Translations under genes and position numbers: made by a program
DNA from: JANXQE01 sp035294005
GTDB taxonomy: Bacteria > Verrucomicrobiota > Verrucomicrobiia > Limisphaerales > UBA8199
DNA length: 19,074 nucleotides
Reading direction: 5' to 3'
NCBI GenBank assembly: GCA_035294005.1
Contig: DATGLT010000331.1
Span: 1-19,074 of the forward strand
In this document: positions 1 through 7,787 of the stretch, one piece after another
Layout: each line of letters starts with the position of its first letter
How positions within the stretch are numbered: position 1 is the first letter of the stretch
Notes under the pieces: generated by a model
Seen by the model: the letters and a program-made list of their open reading frames with translations, nothing else
Told to the model about the DNA's origin: nothing
Databases searched by the model: none

Positions 1-983
1 CAGCGAGCAATCGCCTTTTGCATCGATTCAATCGAAACGGCCGGGATTCCGAGCATCGAGCAAATCGCCGCGGAATTTCCCAACAACGCCGCCACCCTTT
101 CTTTACCGGAGAAAAGCGGCTGCTTGCCCAGCAATTCACCGAAACGCGTGGCCGCGGCCCGAACGGAATAGATCTCGGGGCGACACAAATTCCAGGCCGA
201 AGGAGGGGCATTGGCCAGAGCCAGGGAACGAATCACCATTTCATTGGCGTCCCCCTGCCAAATGCAGTTGAAGTGGCCGTTTGAAAGATCGATGCGCTCA
301 GCCTGGTGGACTTTTCGCGCAATATCGACCAGCACCCCGTACCGCAATTCGACGGCATAAAACAATCTGATTAAGGCCACTGCGGTGCCATGCGCGCGTG
401 AATGAAACTCGAACAAGCGCTCGCGGGCTACGGCCGAGTTGGCATACTCCCCAGCCGGTGTGAGCTGGTCTGACTCAACCGACCCGCAACTTGCCACCTT
501 TGACAACGGATAAACATTGCCGGTAGACAAGGCCACGATGCGCGCTTCGTAATATCTTTCGGCGATGCGGGTCGGCACGATGGTATTCATCGCCCACGTG
601 GCGGACGGGTTCTGAGAAGTGCCGAATTTTAAACCGACCAGGTAAAGCAGGTTCGAGGCGTCCGGCAATCGCTGGACGGCGACCGGATCCAGCAGGTCGC
701 AGGAAATGGTTCGGACCTCATGCCGGCTCAGCCATGCAACCGTGTCGGGGTTGGTGAACCGGCTGACAGCGATCACCTCCAATGGATGACGGACGGCATC
801 GGCCGCGCGCTTAGCAAGCACGGCCAAAGTGGGTCCCATCTTTCCACCTGCCCCAAGGATCAGCAGCGGGCCTTTAAGGGTTCGCACGAAATCCTTTAAA
901 GCCCGCGTCGGCTCGGTCAAAACCTCATCGAGTTCATCTTCGTTGTTAATCCTATGCAAAACGGAAGATTTGGCGCTCCTCAT
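1..983 (-). CDS. NAD-dependent epimerase/dehydratase family protein (3' end beyond window)
   Basis: The reading frame runs from an ATG at 983-981 to the left edge with no stop, so the C-terminus is missing; 327 residues are visible. An N-terminal Rossmann nucleotide-binding loop is seen as GAGGKMG (residues 44-50), after a beta strand (LLIL). The middle has an ALSTGNVYP stretch (151-159), which matches the catalytic Ser/Thr strand of extended short-chain dehydrogenases, and a tyrosine at 180 in GEYANSAVARER. The usual YxxxK lysine is absent: alanine is at 184. Later segments (YGVLVDIARKVH, then FNCIWQGDANEM) fit the substrate half of the fold. The family acts on nucleotide sugars or similar NAD(P)-linked substrates in the cytosol; the substrate here is unknown. 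It lies 128 bases downstream of the SulP gene on the same strand and may be co-transcribed. There is no strong Shine-Dalgarno before the ATG, so the start is less certain than the frame. Confidence 0.82.
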   Translation of the reverse strand, partial: MRSAKSSVLHRINNEDELDEVLTEPTRALKDFVRTLKGPLLILGAGGKMGPTLAVLAKRAADAVRHPLEVIAVSRFTNPDTVAWLSRHEVRTISCDLLDPVAVQRLPDASNLLYLVGLKFGTSQNPSATWAMNTIVPTRIAERYYEARIVALSTGNVYPLSKVASCGSVESDQLTPAGEYANSAVARERLFEFHSRAHGTAVALIRLFYAVELRYGVLVDIARKVHQAERIDLSNGHFNCIWQGDANEMVIRSLALANAPPSAWNLCRPEIYSVRAAATRFGELLGKQPLFSGKERVAALLGNSAAICSMLGIPAVSIESMQKAIAR

Positions 984-1028
984 AGGTGGTGAGCGCAGGT
1001 TGGTTCCACACGCCGTTTATGCCTCAAG

Positions 1029-1059
1029 CGTTCCGGAAATGCAACGTCGGACCGGAACG
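1029..1059. repeat. Inverted repeat between SulP and epimerase genes
   Basis: Perfect 8-base arms CGTTCCGG (1029-1036) and CCGGAACG (1052-1059) are separated by 15 bases in the 128-base gap between the two minus-strand genes. No T-run follows on either strand, so this is not a convincing intrinsic terminator. It could be an RNA hairpin modulating read-through or simply chance. Confidence 0.35.
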
Positions 1060-1111
1060 TGTCGAGACGGAACGGCCCGGACTGGGAGCCTCCGCCCCGG
1101 TTCAAGGATCC

Positions 1112-2947
1112 TCAATTCAGTTGTGCCGCGATTGGCGCATGAGTCGCCGGATCGGCAGAAGTATTTCCGGTTTGCGCCGATTTCTTCAGCACGTCATTGA
1201 CCCGTTCCAGCGCTGTGGCGAGCTCCGCCCGAGCCGCTTCGAGCTTCATCTTTTCTTCGTAGTTCGGGTCAACCGGTTTCACCGGCGGGAGGCCCAGGAT
1301 GTTCCGGGCGCGTTCGAGGGCGGCGTCAATGTGCGGACAGACATTTTCCCGGCCCAGCCGGTCAATGAAGCCGGCCTTTTCCATAACCATCATGGGATTG
1401 GTGTGAGGCGCGCTTAAAACGAGGTGTTTACCGCGTTTACGCAATTTTTCGTAAAGATCCTCGAGGGCATTCAGCCCAGTGGCATCCATGGCAACGACCT
1501 TGCGCATGCGCAGGATGAGCACTTCAGGCTCCTGGCTCAGCCGCTTGAGGACACTCTCGAGCTTGTCGACAGCTCCGAAAAAGAATGCGCCCATCATCCG
1601 GTAAACCATTACGCCTTTGGGCACTTCCTTGCCGACCAGCGAATGGTGAGAGCCCTCGGTCTCGGTGGTCTCGTCCACCGCCATAATCTGCGTTGTTTCC
1701 GAGGATCTTTTGATAAATAGAATGGCGGCCAGGACCATGCCGACCTCAACGGCGACGGTCAGGTCAACAACCACCGTTAGAGAGAATGCCGAGAGAAAAA
1801 CCGCGGTGTCACATCCCGGCCATTTGCGCAGGCGGGCGAAGTTATGCCATTCGCCCATGTGAAAGGCGACGTTCACGAGAACGGCGCTCAGGACCGCCAG
1901 CGGCACGAATTTGGCCAGTGGCGCCGCCACCAGGATAATTGCAAGGAGTGTCAGCGCATGCACCATCCCGGCAACCGGGGTGCGCGCGCCGGCTTTCACA
2001 TTGGTAGCGGTCCGGGCGATCGCGCCGGTGGCGGCAATGCCGCCAAAAATCGGACAAACGATGTTGGCCAGGCCTTGCGCTATCAGCTCCTGGTTGGCGT
2101 CGTGGCGGTCGTCGATCATGCCATCGGCCACCACCGCGCACAGCAGCGATTCAATCGCCGAAAGCAACGCAATCGTCATTGCCGGTTGAAACAAATGCTG
2201 AATGTTGTCCCACGACAATTCCGGCATATGGGGCATCGGAAGGCCCTGAGGAATGCCGCCAAAGCGCGAGCCGATGGTTTCCACCGGCAGGTGAAATGCC
2301 GCCATGGCTGCTGTTCCCAGAATGAGGGCGACGATAGATCCGGGCACCCGGCGTTGCCACGCTTTGGGCCATAAGAAGATAATTCCCAGGCAAGCCGCAG
2401 CCAGCGCCAGAGTCGGCCAATGAATCGTCCCGATGTTTTCGGCAAGAACTTTCATCTTCGGGATGAATTCCGAGGGCACGTTCGAAATCCGCAGCCCGAG
2501 AAAGTCTTTGATTTGGGTGCTGAAGATCAGCACCGCTATTCCGCTGGTAAACCCAGCCGTAACCGGGTACGGGATGTACTTGATCATCGTGCCCATTCGA
2601 GCCAGGCCCATGGTCAGCAGCAAGCCACCCGCGAGGATCGTGCAGATGACAAGGTTATCGAACCCGTACTTGGCTCCTATTCCGAAGAGAATGACGATAA
2701 AGGCCCCGGTCGGGCCGCCGATGGACACTTTAGTTCCGCCAAAGGCTGAAATAATGAAACCAGCAATGACCGCGGTGAAAACACCCGCTTCAGGCTTAAC
2801 TCCGGATGCGATCGCAAAAGCCATCGCCAACGGTAAGGCGACAATACCAACGGTGATCCCCGCCACGAGATCGGAGATTAAAGTGTTTGAGTTGTAACCC
2901 CTCAACGTCTCAAACAGACGGGGACGGAATGCCGTGTTCAAATGCAT
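1112..2947 (-). CDS. SulP family anion transporter with STAS domain
   Basis: A 611-residue inner-membrane protein of the SulP/SLC26 family, which moves sulfate, bicarbonate, dicarboxylates or other anions. The N-terminal signature is clear: SDLVAGITVGIVALPLAMAF (25-44), then GPTGAF (78-83) and a string of hydrophobic helices to about residue 412. The conserved AIESLLCAVVADG segment (264-276) is intact. A cytosolic STAS domain follows (about 440-550) with the MDATGLNAL loop (487-495); the loop has threonine where STAS proteins often carry a phosphorylatable Ser/Thr. About 60 extra residues follow the STAS domain, first charged and helical (EEKMKLEAARAELATALERV), then Ala/Thr/Pro-rich. No substrate can be assigned from sequence alone. 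The EIIA-like gene ends 34 bases upstream, so the two very probably share a transcript. The Shine-Dalgarno before this ATG is poor, which would fit translational coupling. Confidence 0.95.
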   Translation of the reverse strand: MHLNTAFRPRLFETLRGYNSNTLISDLVAGITVGIVALPLAMAFAIASGVKPEAGVFTAVIAGFIISAFGGTKVSIGGPTGAFIVILFGIGAKYGFDNLVICTILAGGLLLTMGLARMGTMIKYIPYPVTAGFTSGIAVLIFSTQIKDFLGLRISNVPSEFIPKMKVLAENIGTIHWPTLALAAACLGIIFLWPKAWQRRVPGSIVALILGTAAMAAFHLPVETIGSRFGGIPQGLPMPHMPELSWDNIQHLFQPAMTIALLSAIESLLCAVVADGMIDDRHDANQELIAQGLANIVCPIFGGIAATGAIARTATNVKAGARTPVAGMVHALTLLAIILVAAPLAKFVPLAVLSAVLVNVAFHMGEWHNFARLRKWPGCDTAVFLSAFSLTVVVDLTVAVEVGMVLAAILFIKRSSETTQIMAVDETTETEGSHHSLVGKEVPKGVMVYRMMGAFFFGAVDKLESVLKRLSQEPEVLILRMRKVVAMDATGLNALEDLYEKLRKRGKHLVLSAPHTNPMMVMEKAGFIDRLGRENVCPHIDAALERARNILGLPPVKPVDPNYEEKMKLEAARAELATALERVNDVLKKSAQTGNTSADPATHAPIAAQLN

Positions 2948-2981
2948 AGGTGAGATGGAACAATCGGAATCAAGGCCGTGT

Positions 2982-3494
2982 TCATGGCAGCTGAAATGAA
3001 TTCTCGCGAACTGGTGGTCGGGAGCCGCATAGAGGAACTTGTCCCATTACTTCAAACATCAATGACGCGTCGGACGCAGCGGACAGCTTCGCGAGCTGCG
3101 CCGTGTTTTGGCTGAACCGCGCGACTGAAGCGACCAGGTTCAAATAAGCTTTCGTCTCTCCTTCCGGCACTGCAAAGAGCCACACCGTGTTGACGGATTG
3201 TCCCCCCGCCCAGGCCAGCGGCTTGAATGACTTCCCCAATGCGAAAATGAGCTCCGGCAATTCAGCCAGACGCGCATGCGGAAGCGCCCACCCCGGTGAG
3301 CAGGCTGTCGGGCTCAACCGTTCCCGGGCTATCACGGCGTCCAGGAATGTTTTACGATTTTCCAGCATTCCCGTCCGATCCAGTTGATCGGTCAACTCGG
3401 CCACAACCTCCGCCGGCGTGGTGCTTTTCAGCATGGGAACCAGCAGTTCGGGCCGGGTAAAATCGGCCAGGCAGATAGGATTGGGACGGCTCAT
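2982..3494 (-). CDS. PTS EIIA (PtsN-like) domain protein
   Basis: A 170-residue single-domain protein of the fructose/mannitol/nitrogen-type EIIA family. The phosphoacceptor histidine is recognisable in GWALPHARL (His73), after a helical N-terminal half (VVAELTDQL, then FLDAVIARERLSPTA) and before the WLFAVPEG strand typical of the fold. In known systems phosphate passes from EI and HPr to this histidine. PtsN-type members act as regulators, for example of potassium transport, rather than in sugar uptake. No EI, HPr or sugar permease (EIIB/EIIC) gene is in the window; the downstream partner is the SulP transporter 34 bases away, which suggests a regulatory link to anion transport (inference). 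A GAGGA ribosome site (complement at 3497-3501) sits close to the ATG and supports this start. Family membership is well supported; the partner is not. Confidence 0.9.
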   Translation of the reverse strand: MSRPNPICLADFTRPELLVPMLKSTTPAEVVAELTDQLDRTGMLENRKTFLDAVIARERLSPTACSPGWALPHARLAELPELIFALGKSFKPLAWAGGQSVNTVWLFAVPEGETKAYLNLVASVARFSQNTAQLAKLSAASDASLMFEVMGQVPLCGSRPPVRENSFQLP

Positions 3495-3964
3495 TGTCCT
3501 CGATTAAAGTCGCCAGGATTTCGGCACAGGCGCCCGTTGCTGTTGCTCATCAACATAAAACGAACACTTAAGCAAACCGTATGCCGATGGATGGCCGAGT
3601 CGCACAACTCATTGACTCGCAACAATAATCACTCGGTGAACAAAAGCCTGACTTCCCGAAAACCACACGTTCTGTCGCCTTTGTGCATTTCTTGCACGCG
3701 AATGCTGGTTGCGGTGAAGCCACGAACCAGGACCTCATCCCTGCTCCGGAACGCCGCTGCGCCATGAATCCCCGCCTGCCTTTGAATGTAACCCATCCCT
3801 ATTTTTCAGCGTCCAAATTTCATTGTGATCCACCGCGATGGTGGTTTGCATTTCAAGTCGCAGGAACAATTCAACCTATGGTAGCGTGATTTGAGGCCCG
3901 AGGCAGAGCGCGTTCCGGCTGCCGCTGGGTTATAAAGCAGCTAAGTAAACAACCAGGAGTGACT
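3495..3964. other. Gene-free divergent intergenic region
   Basis: 470 bases separate the minus-strand EIIA-SulP unit from the plus-strand propeller gene, so promoters for both should lie here. The frames inside encode only short, arginine/cysteine-rich, low-complexity peptides without ribosome sites, and I do not call them genes. Two short inverted repeats are visible: CGAGTC/GACTCG (3596-3601 and 3614-3619) and CCACC/GGTGG (3830-3834 and 3840-3844). I could not pick a convincing promoter on either strand. Confidence 0.6.
3955..3959 (+). promoter_or_regulatory. Ribosome binding site fixing the start of the propeller gene
   Basis: AGGAG lies 5 bases before the ATG at 3965. An in-frame GTG at 3959 overlaps the motif itself and is therefore unlikely to be the start. 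Confidence 0.75.
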
Positions 3965-5185
3965 ATGAAATTTTCAGCCAAGATCATCGTATCAAGTCTA
4001 GCGACAGTCTGTGCCGCAAGCCTGTTCGCCCAGGACTGGCCGCAATGGCGGGGAGCTAATCGCGACGGCAAGGTCGTGGGTTTCGAAGCTCCCAAGACGT
4101 GGCCTAAAGAGCTGGCCCAAAAGTGGAAAGTGGAGGTGGGCAGCGGCGATGCCACACCTGCGCTTGTGGGAGACAAGCTCTTTGTGTTTTCGAGGCAAGG
4201 CGACGAGGAGGTGCTTCGATGCCTCGATGCGGCGACCGGAAAAGAGAACTGGGCTGCCAAATATGCGGCGGAGGCCGTCAAGGGCCCCGACTCAGGGCAC
4301 GGAGGCCCGCGCAGTTCGCCCGTGGTTGCAAGCGGCAAGGTCATTACGCTCGGAGTCACTGGCATTCTGTCCTGCTACGATGCGGCGAATGGGAAATTGG
4401 TGTGGCAAAAGAACGATTTCCAGGGGCAATGGCCACGGTTCCACGCGGCGATGTCCCCCATCGTTGTGGATGGTCTCTGCATAGCCCAACTGGGCAAAGA
4501 AACCGAAGGGGCCATTGTGGCTTACGACGTGGGCAGCGGAGATCAAAAATGGAAATGGACGCAGGAAGGGCCCGACTACGGTTCCCCAGTTCTGATGTCG
4601 ATTGGAGACAGCAGGATGATTGTGACAGAAACCGCGAAAAGCATCGTAGGGATCGGAGCCGGAAATGGAAAACTCCTCTGGCAGGCGCCTTACGCGCCGT
4701 CCGGCATGGCTCACAATGCCACGACGCCTATTGTCGACGGACAGACTTTAATCCTGTGCGCACAAGGCCGCGGGGCCCGCGCACTGAAGATCGACAAACA
4801 AGGCGATTCTTTTGCCGCTACGGAGCTGTGGAGCAACAGCGAAAACTCCGTGCAATTCAACACGCCTGTCTTGAAGAACGGGATGTTGTTCGGCTTGTCA
4901 CAAAAAGGGAATTTCTTCTGTATCAACGCGCAAAATGGAAAGACGGAGTGGTCGGATCCTCAGGGTGGACGGGGAGGATTTGGCTCCATCGTCAATGCGG
5001 GGCCCGTATTGGTCGCCCTGACGTCCAAGGGCCAACTAACGGCCTTCGAAGCTTCGGACAAACAGTACAATGAACTTGCCAACATCAAAGTGTCCGAGAA
5101 ACAAACCTATGCTTACCCGGTGTTGGCTGGAAATCGGCTGTTCGTCAAGGATCAGGATTCCATCGCGCTGATGACCCTCAACTGA
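3965..5185 (+). CDS. Secreted PQQ-like beta-propeller repeat protein
   Basis: A 406-residue exported protein. A signal peptide is plain: KFSAK, a hydrophobic stretch, then likely cleavage after LFA (about residue 22). The mature protein opens with DWPQWRGANRDG, the usual N-terminus of PQQ-like propellers in planctomycetes and verrucomicrobia. Repeats of the AxxGxxxW type follow: GKENW (92-96), GKLVW (143-147), GDQKW (192-196), GKLLW (235-239) and GKTEW (325-329), spaced as propeller blades. It is shorter than PQQ-dependent alcohol dehydrogenases (about 600 residues) and I see no disulfide-ring or calcium-binding signature. It may therefore be a non-enzymatic propeller or bind another ligand; cofactor binding is unproven. 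It stands alone on its strand, divergent from the EIIA-SulP unit and convergent with the sigma factor gene. Confidence 0.92.
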   Translation: MKFSAKIIVSSLATVCAASLFAQDWPQWRGANRDGKVVGFEAPKTWPKELAQKWKVEVGSGDATPALVGDKLFVFSRQGDEEVLRCLDAATGKENWAAKYAAEAVKGPDSGHGGPRSSPVVASGKVITLGVTGILSCYDAANGKLVWQKNDFQGQWPRFHAAMSPIVVDGLCIAQLGKETEGAIVAYDVGSGDQKWKWTQEGPDYGSPVLMSIGDSRMIVTETAKSIVGIGAGNGKLLWQAPYAPSGMAHNATTPIVDGQTLILCAQGRGARALKIDKQGDSFAATELWSNSENSVQFNTPVLKNGMLFGLSQKGNFFCINAQNGKTEWSDPQGGRGGFGSIVNAGPVLVALTSKGQLTAFEASDKQYNELANIKVSEKQTYAYPVLAGNRLFVKDQDSIALMTLN

Positions 5186-5235
5186 GTCCGATAAGAGCAC
5201 GGGAGTCTGCGCGGCCGCCGAAGCAACAAGGCGGA

Positions 5236-5279
5236 TCCCAGGGTGTATTGCGCGCTTGCGCCGCTTCGTTAACCTGGGA
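5236..5279. terminator. Possible hairpin between convergent genes
   Basis: TCCCAGG (5236-5242) pairs with CCTGGGA (5273-5279), with a smaller GCGC/GCGC stem inside. It lies in the 121-base gap where the propeller gene and the sigma factor gene converge, so it could end transcription from either side. No T-run follows, so this is a weak call. Confidence 0.3.
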
Positions 5280-5306
5280 GGCTCCCATTGTCCCCCACCG
5301 GATGCT

Positions 5307-6647
5307 TCACGCGGCCTGGTGCCGGATTTGGTCTACCAGGTTGCTCTTTGGTCCAGCCGCCGCCTGTTCGCACTCCTCAATTCTCTTGCGGAGAAAAGAT
5401 TGCTCCGACCTTACCTGGCTTAGTTCGAGAGCCTGGCGCAAGTAACCTGCCGCGGCGGAGTAATGACCCAATTGTGATTCAAAGTCTCCCAGGACAGCAT
5501 ACAATAAATAATACGAATCGAGTTGTGCGCGATTGCGAATGGATTCGACGGCTGAGATCCCCGCCGCCGGACCGTGGACATGGGCCACCGCAACAGCGCG
5601 GTTCAGCGCCACGACGGGTGAATCCTCAAACTCGGCCAGGCGATCGTACAGGACCAGGATCCGCTTCCAATCGGTCTCTTCGAAATTAGAGGCGGCGCAG
5701 TGGCATGCCGCAATGCCCGCTTCCAATTGATATCTGCTTAAGCTCTCACCCGCTGCCGAATGGACCAGGTGGAGCATTCCACGCGAAATCAAGGACTGGT
5801 CCCAGGAACCGCGGTCCTGCTCCTGGAGCCGGATCAAATTGCCGTCTCGATCCACACGACCGGGGATCCGTCCCGCGTTGAACAGCATCAACGCGAGCAG
5901 CCCGTGGGTCTTCGGACAGTTGCACGCCGGATGGGCCGCCAACAGCTCCGCCAATCGTATGGCCTCCCTGCAGACGTCTTCCCGAACCAGACGTTCTCCA
6001 GACGAGGCCTTGTAACCTTCATTGAACAACAAATACAGCGCCTCCAAAACCACATCCAGCCGCCGGCCCAGTTCCTCGCCTGCCGGAATTTCAAAAGGAA
6101 TCCGCTCGTCTCGAATTTTTCGTTTAGCTCGAGTCAGGCGTTTGGCAATTGCCGCTTCGGTGGTCAGGAACGCCCGGCTGATTTCCGTAACGCTGAACCC
6201 GCAAAGGGTATTCAGGGCCAGCGCAATTTGCCCGTCGGCCGGGATCACAGGGTGACAGCACACAAAGATCATTCGCAACCGGTCGTCGGCGATTTCGTGT
6301 TCGGCAAAAATCTGTTCCTGGGCGCTTGGATTGCCGTGGTCCATCATCTGGATGATCTGCGCCTGCTTATCGCGGAAGACCTTGTCGCGTCGAACCACAT
6401 CCAAGGCAAGGTTGCGAGCCGCCCGGATCAGCCATGCCGAGGGATTCTCAGGCACTCCATAAAAGGGCCATGTTTGCAAGGCCCGACCGAGGGCTTCCTG
6501 GACGACATCTTCGGCCAGGCTCAGGTGTTCCAACCCGAAAATGCGGGTGAGAATAGCCACCATCTTGCCGGATTCATGCCGAAACAAGTGCTCAACAAGG
6601 TGAGGCACTTCGCCCATCTGCGGATCATGGCCTGGTTCCGAACTCAC
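5307..6647 (-). CDS. ECF42-type RNA polymerase sigma factor with C-terminal extension
   Basis: A 446-residue protein, about twice the length of a minimal ECF sigma factor. Region 2 is recognisable around residues 20-86 (SLAEDVVQEALGRAL, then NPSAWLIRAARNLALDVVRR). Region 4 follows at about 135-195 (LNTLCGFSVTEISRAFLTTEAAIAKRLTRAKRKIR). The remaining 250 residues are helical and TPR-like (ALYLLFNEGYKAS, VVALNRAVAVAHVHGP, YYLLYAVLGDFESQLG), which is the extension that defines ECF42 and replaces a separate anti-sigma factor. ECF42 genes are known to sit with DGPF/YCII-domain genes, and one is found two genes upstream here. The start is a GTG at 6647 with GGAG 8 bases before it, 17 bases after the SRPBCC stop, so translation follows directly in the same transcript. 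A 302-residue open frame on the opposite strand is a shadow. Confidence 0.93.
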   Translation of the reverse strand: MSSEPGHDPQMGEVPHLVEHLFRHESGKMVAILTRIFGLEHLSLAEDVVQEALGRALQTWPFYGVPENPSAWLIRAARNLALDVVRRDKVFRDKQAQIIQMMDHGNPSAQEQIFAEHEIADDRLRMIFVCCHPVIPADGQIALALNTLCGFSVTEISRAFLTTEAAIAKRLTRAKRKIRDERIPFEIPAGEELGRRLDVVLEALYLLFNEGYKASSGERLVREDVCREAIRLAELLAAHPACNCPKTHGLLALMLFNAGRIPGRVDRDGNLIRLQEQDRGSWDQSLISRGMLHLVHSAAGESLSRYQLEAGIAACHCAASNFEETDWKRILVLYDRLAEFEDSPVVALNRAVAVAHVHGPAAGISAVESIRNRAQLDSYYLLYAVLGDFESQLGHYSAAAGYLRQALELSQVRSEQSFLRKRIEECEQAAAGPKSNLVDQIRHQAA

Positions 6648-6664
6648 GATCGTGGCTCCAGGCT

Positions 6665-7204
6665 CTAACGGCGAACCACCTCGCCGCAGGCTTTGTTCAG
6701 ATCCGCCAACCCCTTTTCAAATTGGTCCCCAACCATTTTGTCGCAGTTGATGAACATTCCGATCACTTTCGGAATAAACGCGGAATGGCCGGACATCGTC
6801 CAGGTAACGCGCGTCTGTCCATTTTCGGGCATGAAATCGAAATCGGCCGTATTCGTCCCTTTGAAAGGCTTTTTAAAATCGAGCCGGAATCGTATGGATT
6901 GGGAAGGCAGACTTTCAATAATGGTCATGCGGCCTTCGCCGATTTTTTGATTTCCCGCCCACGCAAAGGCAGCGCCGGTGCCGGATTGAGGCCCCTCGTA
7001 ACTAGTGGTCGCCTTTGGATCCAATTTGGCCCACGGTGACCATGCCTCCCAATTGCGAAGCTCGTTAACGTGAGGAAACACCACATCCGGTGGGGCACTC
7101 ATCAGTGCCGAGCGGCTGATGCGAAATTCCGAGGGACGCATGGCTGCTGCAATGGTAAAGCCGAGCAATGCGATACCGACAATGATGAGCAATTTAAGAA
7201 TCAT
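6665..7204 (-). CDS. SRPBCC-fold protein with N-terminal membrane anchor
   Basis: A 179-residue protein. Residues 2-21 form one hydrophobic helix (KLLIIVGIALLGFTIAAA) acting as an anchor or uncleaved signal. The rest matches the SRPBCC/polyketide-cyclase-like (START-related) fold: SAPPDVVFPHVNELRNWEAW (35-55 region), then WSPWAKLDP, GTGAAFAW and a final long helix with DQFEKGLADLNKAC. This superfamily binds hydrophobic ligands in a deep cavity; no ligand can be named. A GAGG motif about 8 bases before the ATG supports the start. It lies between the YCII gene (116-base gap) and the sigma factor gene (17-base gap), so it is probably part of the sigma factor regulon unit. Nearby SRPBCC genes are common with sigma factors of this kind. 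Confidence 0.88.
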   Translation of the reverse strand: MILKLLIIVGIALLGFTIAAAMRPSEFRISRSALMSAPPDVVFPHVNELRNWEAWSPWAKLDPKATTSYEGPQSGTGAAFAWAGNQKIGEGRMTIIESLPSQSIRFRLDFKKPFKGTNTADFDFMPENGQTRVTWTMSGHSAFIPKVIGMFINCDKMVGDQFEKGLADLNKACGEVVRR

Positions 7205-7272
7205 AATGGGTGCCTCAATCGCGATACGAGGATGGTGATTTTGCGCTCTTCAAAATGCCCCGATAGGGAGCG

Positions 7273-7315
7273 CCGGCGGCTTCCATGTTACTGGATGCCG
7301 TCGGCCGCCCGCCGG
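7273..7315. repeat. Inverted repeat in the YCII-SRPBCC gap
   Basis: CCGGCGG (7273-7279) pairs with CCGCCGG (7309-7315), with a short inner TCCA/TGGA pair. It occupies most of the gap downstream of the YCII stop and could attenuate read-through or protect the YCII message, making the first gene more abundant than the next two. There is no T-run, so it is not called as a terminator. Confidence 0.4.
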
Positions 7316-7320
7316 GCCAT

Positions 7321-7734
7321 TCACGAATGAGCGCCGGCCAATTCCGTTTCTTTGGACAACTCCGACACCAACGGGCAAACATCCGCAACCTGGCGGACCT
7401 CGACCTGAATCCCGTACGCCAGGCCGGGACATTGTTGGGCGATGCTCACGGCTTCATCGTAATCGTTCACCTGCAGCAGGAAATAACCACCAACCGCCTC
7501 TTTTGATTCCGCAAAGGGGCCGTCTGAAACGGTTCGGCCATTCTTGCCGGACACTACTTTGCCGTCCTTTTCCAGGGGACTGCCGGCAGTTACTTTACCC
7601 TGCGCCGTGAGTCGCTCAAACCAAGCCATCCACTGGCCTGCGATCTTCTGCATTTCCTCGGGGGACAGTCCTTTTTGCCAGTCGTTGCCGCGGAACAGCA
7701 GCATGTATTGGGGAACTTTGTTCGTTGTGCTCAT
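7321..7734 (-). CDS. YCII-related (DGPF domain) protein
   Basis: A 137-residue soluble protein. The family hallmark DGPFAESKE (71-79) is present, following QYMLLFRGNDW at the N-terminus and followed by GGYFLLQVNDYDEAV (82-96), the typical strand-helix of the dimeric ferredoxin-like YCII fold. The biochemical role of DGPF proteins is not established; they are best known as genomic partners and often targets of ECF41/ECF42 sigma factors. This is the first gene of a three-gene minus-strand unit ending in an ECF42 sigma factor. The leader before the ATG is A-rich and lacks a Shine-Dalgarno, and it carries a perfect inverted repeat 29 bases upstream. The N-terminal residues before VPQYM are poorly conserved in character, so the start could shift by a few codons. 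Confidence 0.93.
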   Translation of the reverse strand: MSTTNKVPQYMLLFRGNDWQKGLSPEEMQKIAGQWMAWFERLTAQGKVTAGSPLEKDGKVVSGKNGRTVSDGPFAESKEAVGGYFLLQVNDYDEAVSIAQQCPGLAYGIQVEVRQVADVCPLVSELSKETELAGAHS

Positions 7735-7762
7735 ATTCGTGTTGCTTTTGTTTATTATTACC

Positions 7763-7782
7763 TGATCCGTTCAGCCGGATCA
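7763..7782. repeat. Perfect inverted repeat upstream of the YCII gene
   Basis: TGATCCG (7763-7769), a 6-base spacer and CGGATCA (7776-7782) form a perfect 7-base dyad. It sits between the candidate -10 element and the YCII start codon, so it could be an operator, or a hairpin at the very 5' end of the message. Confidence 0.5.
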
Positions 7783-7787
7783 ATATT

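Noticed and set aside
1844..2374. 176-codon plus-strand frame over the SulP gene
   Set aside because: Antisense to a strongly recognisable transporter; His/Arg/Gln-rich shadow peptide.
3568..3765. 65-codon minus-strand frame in the divergent intergenic region
   Set aside because: No ribosome site, cysteine/serine/arginine-rich with no fold-like pattern. It may be read as a small gene by software but I see nothing to support it.
4123..5073. 316-codon plus-strand frame inside the propeller gene
   Set aside because: It is a shifted frame of the PQQ-like propeller gene; the product is Arg/Gly/Cys-rich with no motif, whereas the other frame has a signal peptide and five blade motifs.
5760..6668. 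302-codon open frame on the plus strand
   Set aside because: It lies wholly antisense to the ECF42 sigma factor, whose protein shows clear conserved domains. The plus-strand peptide has no recognisable domain and biased composition.
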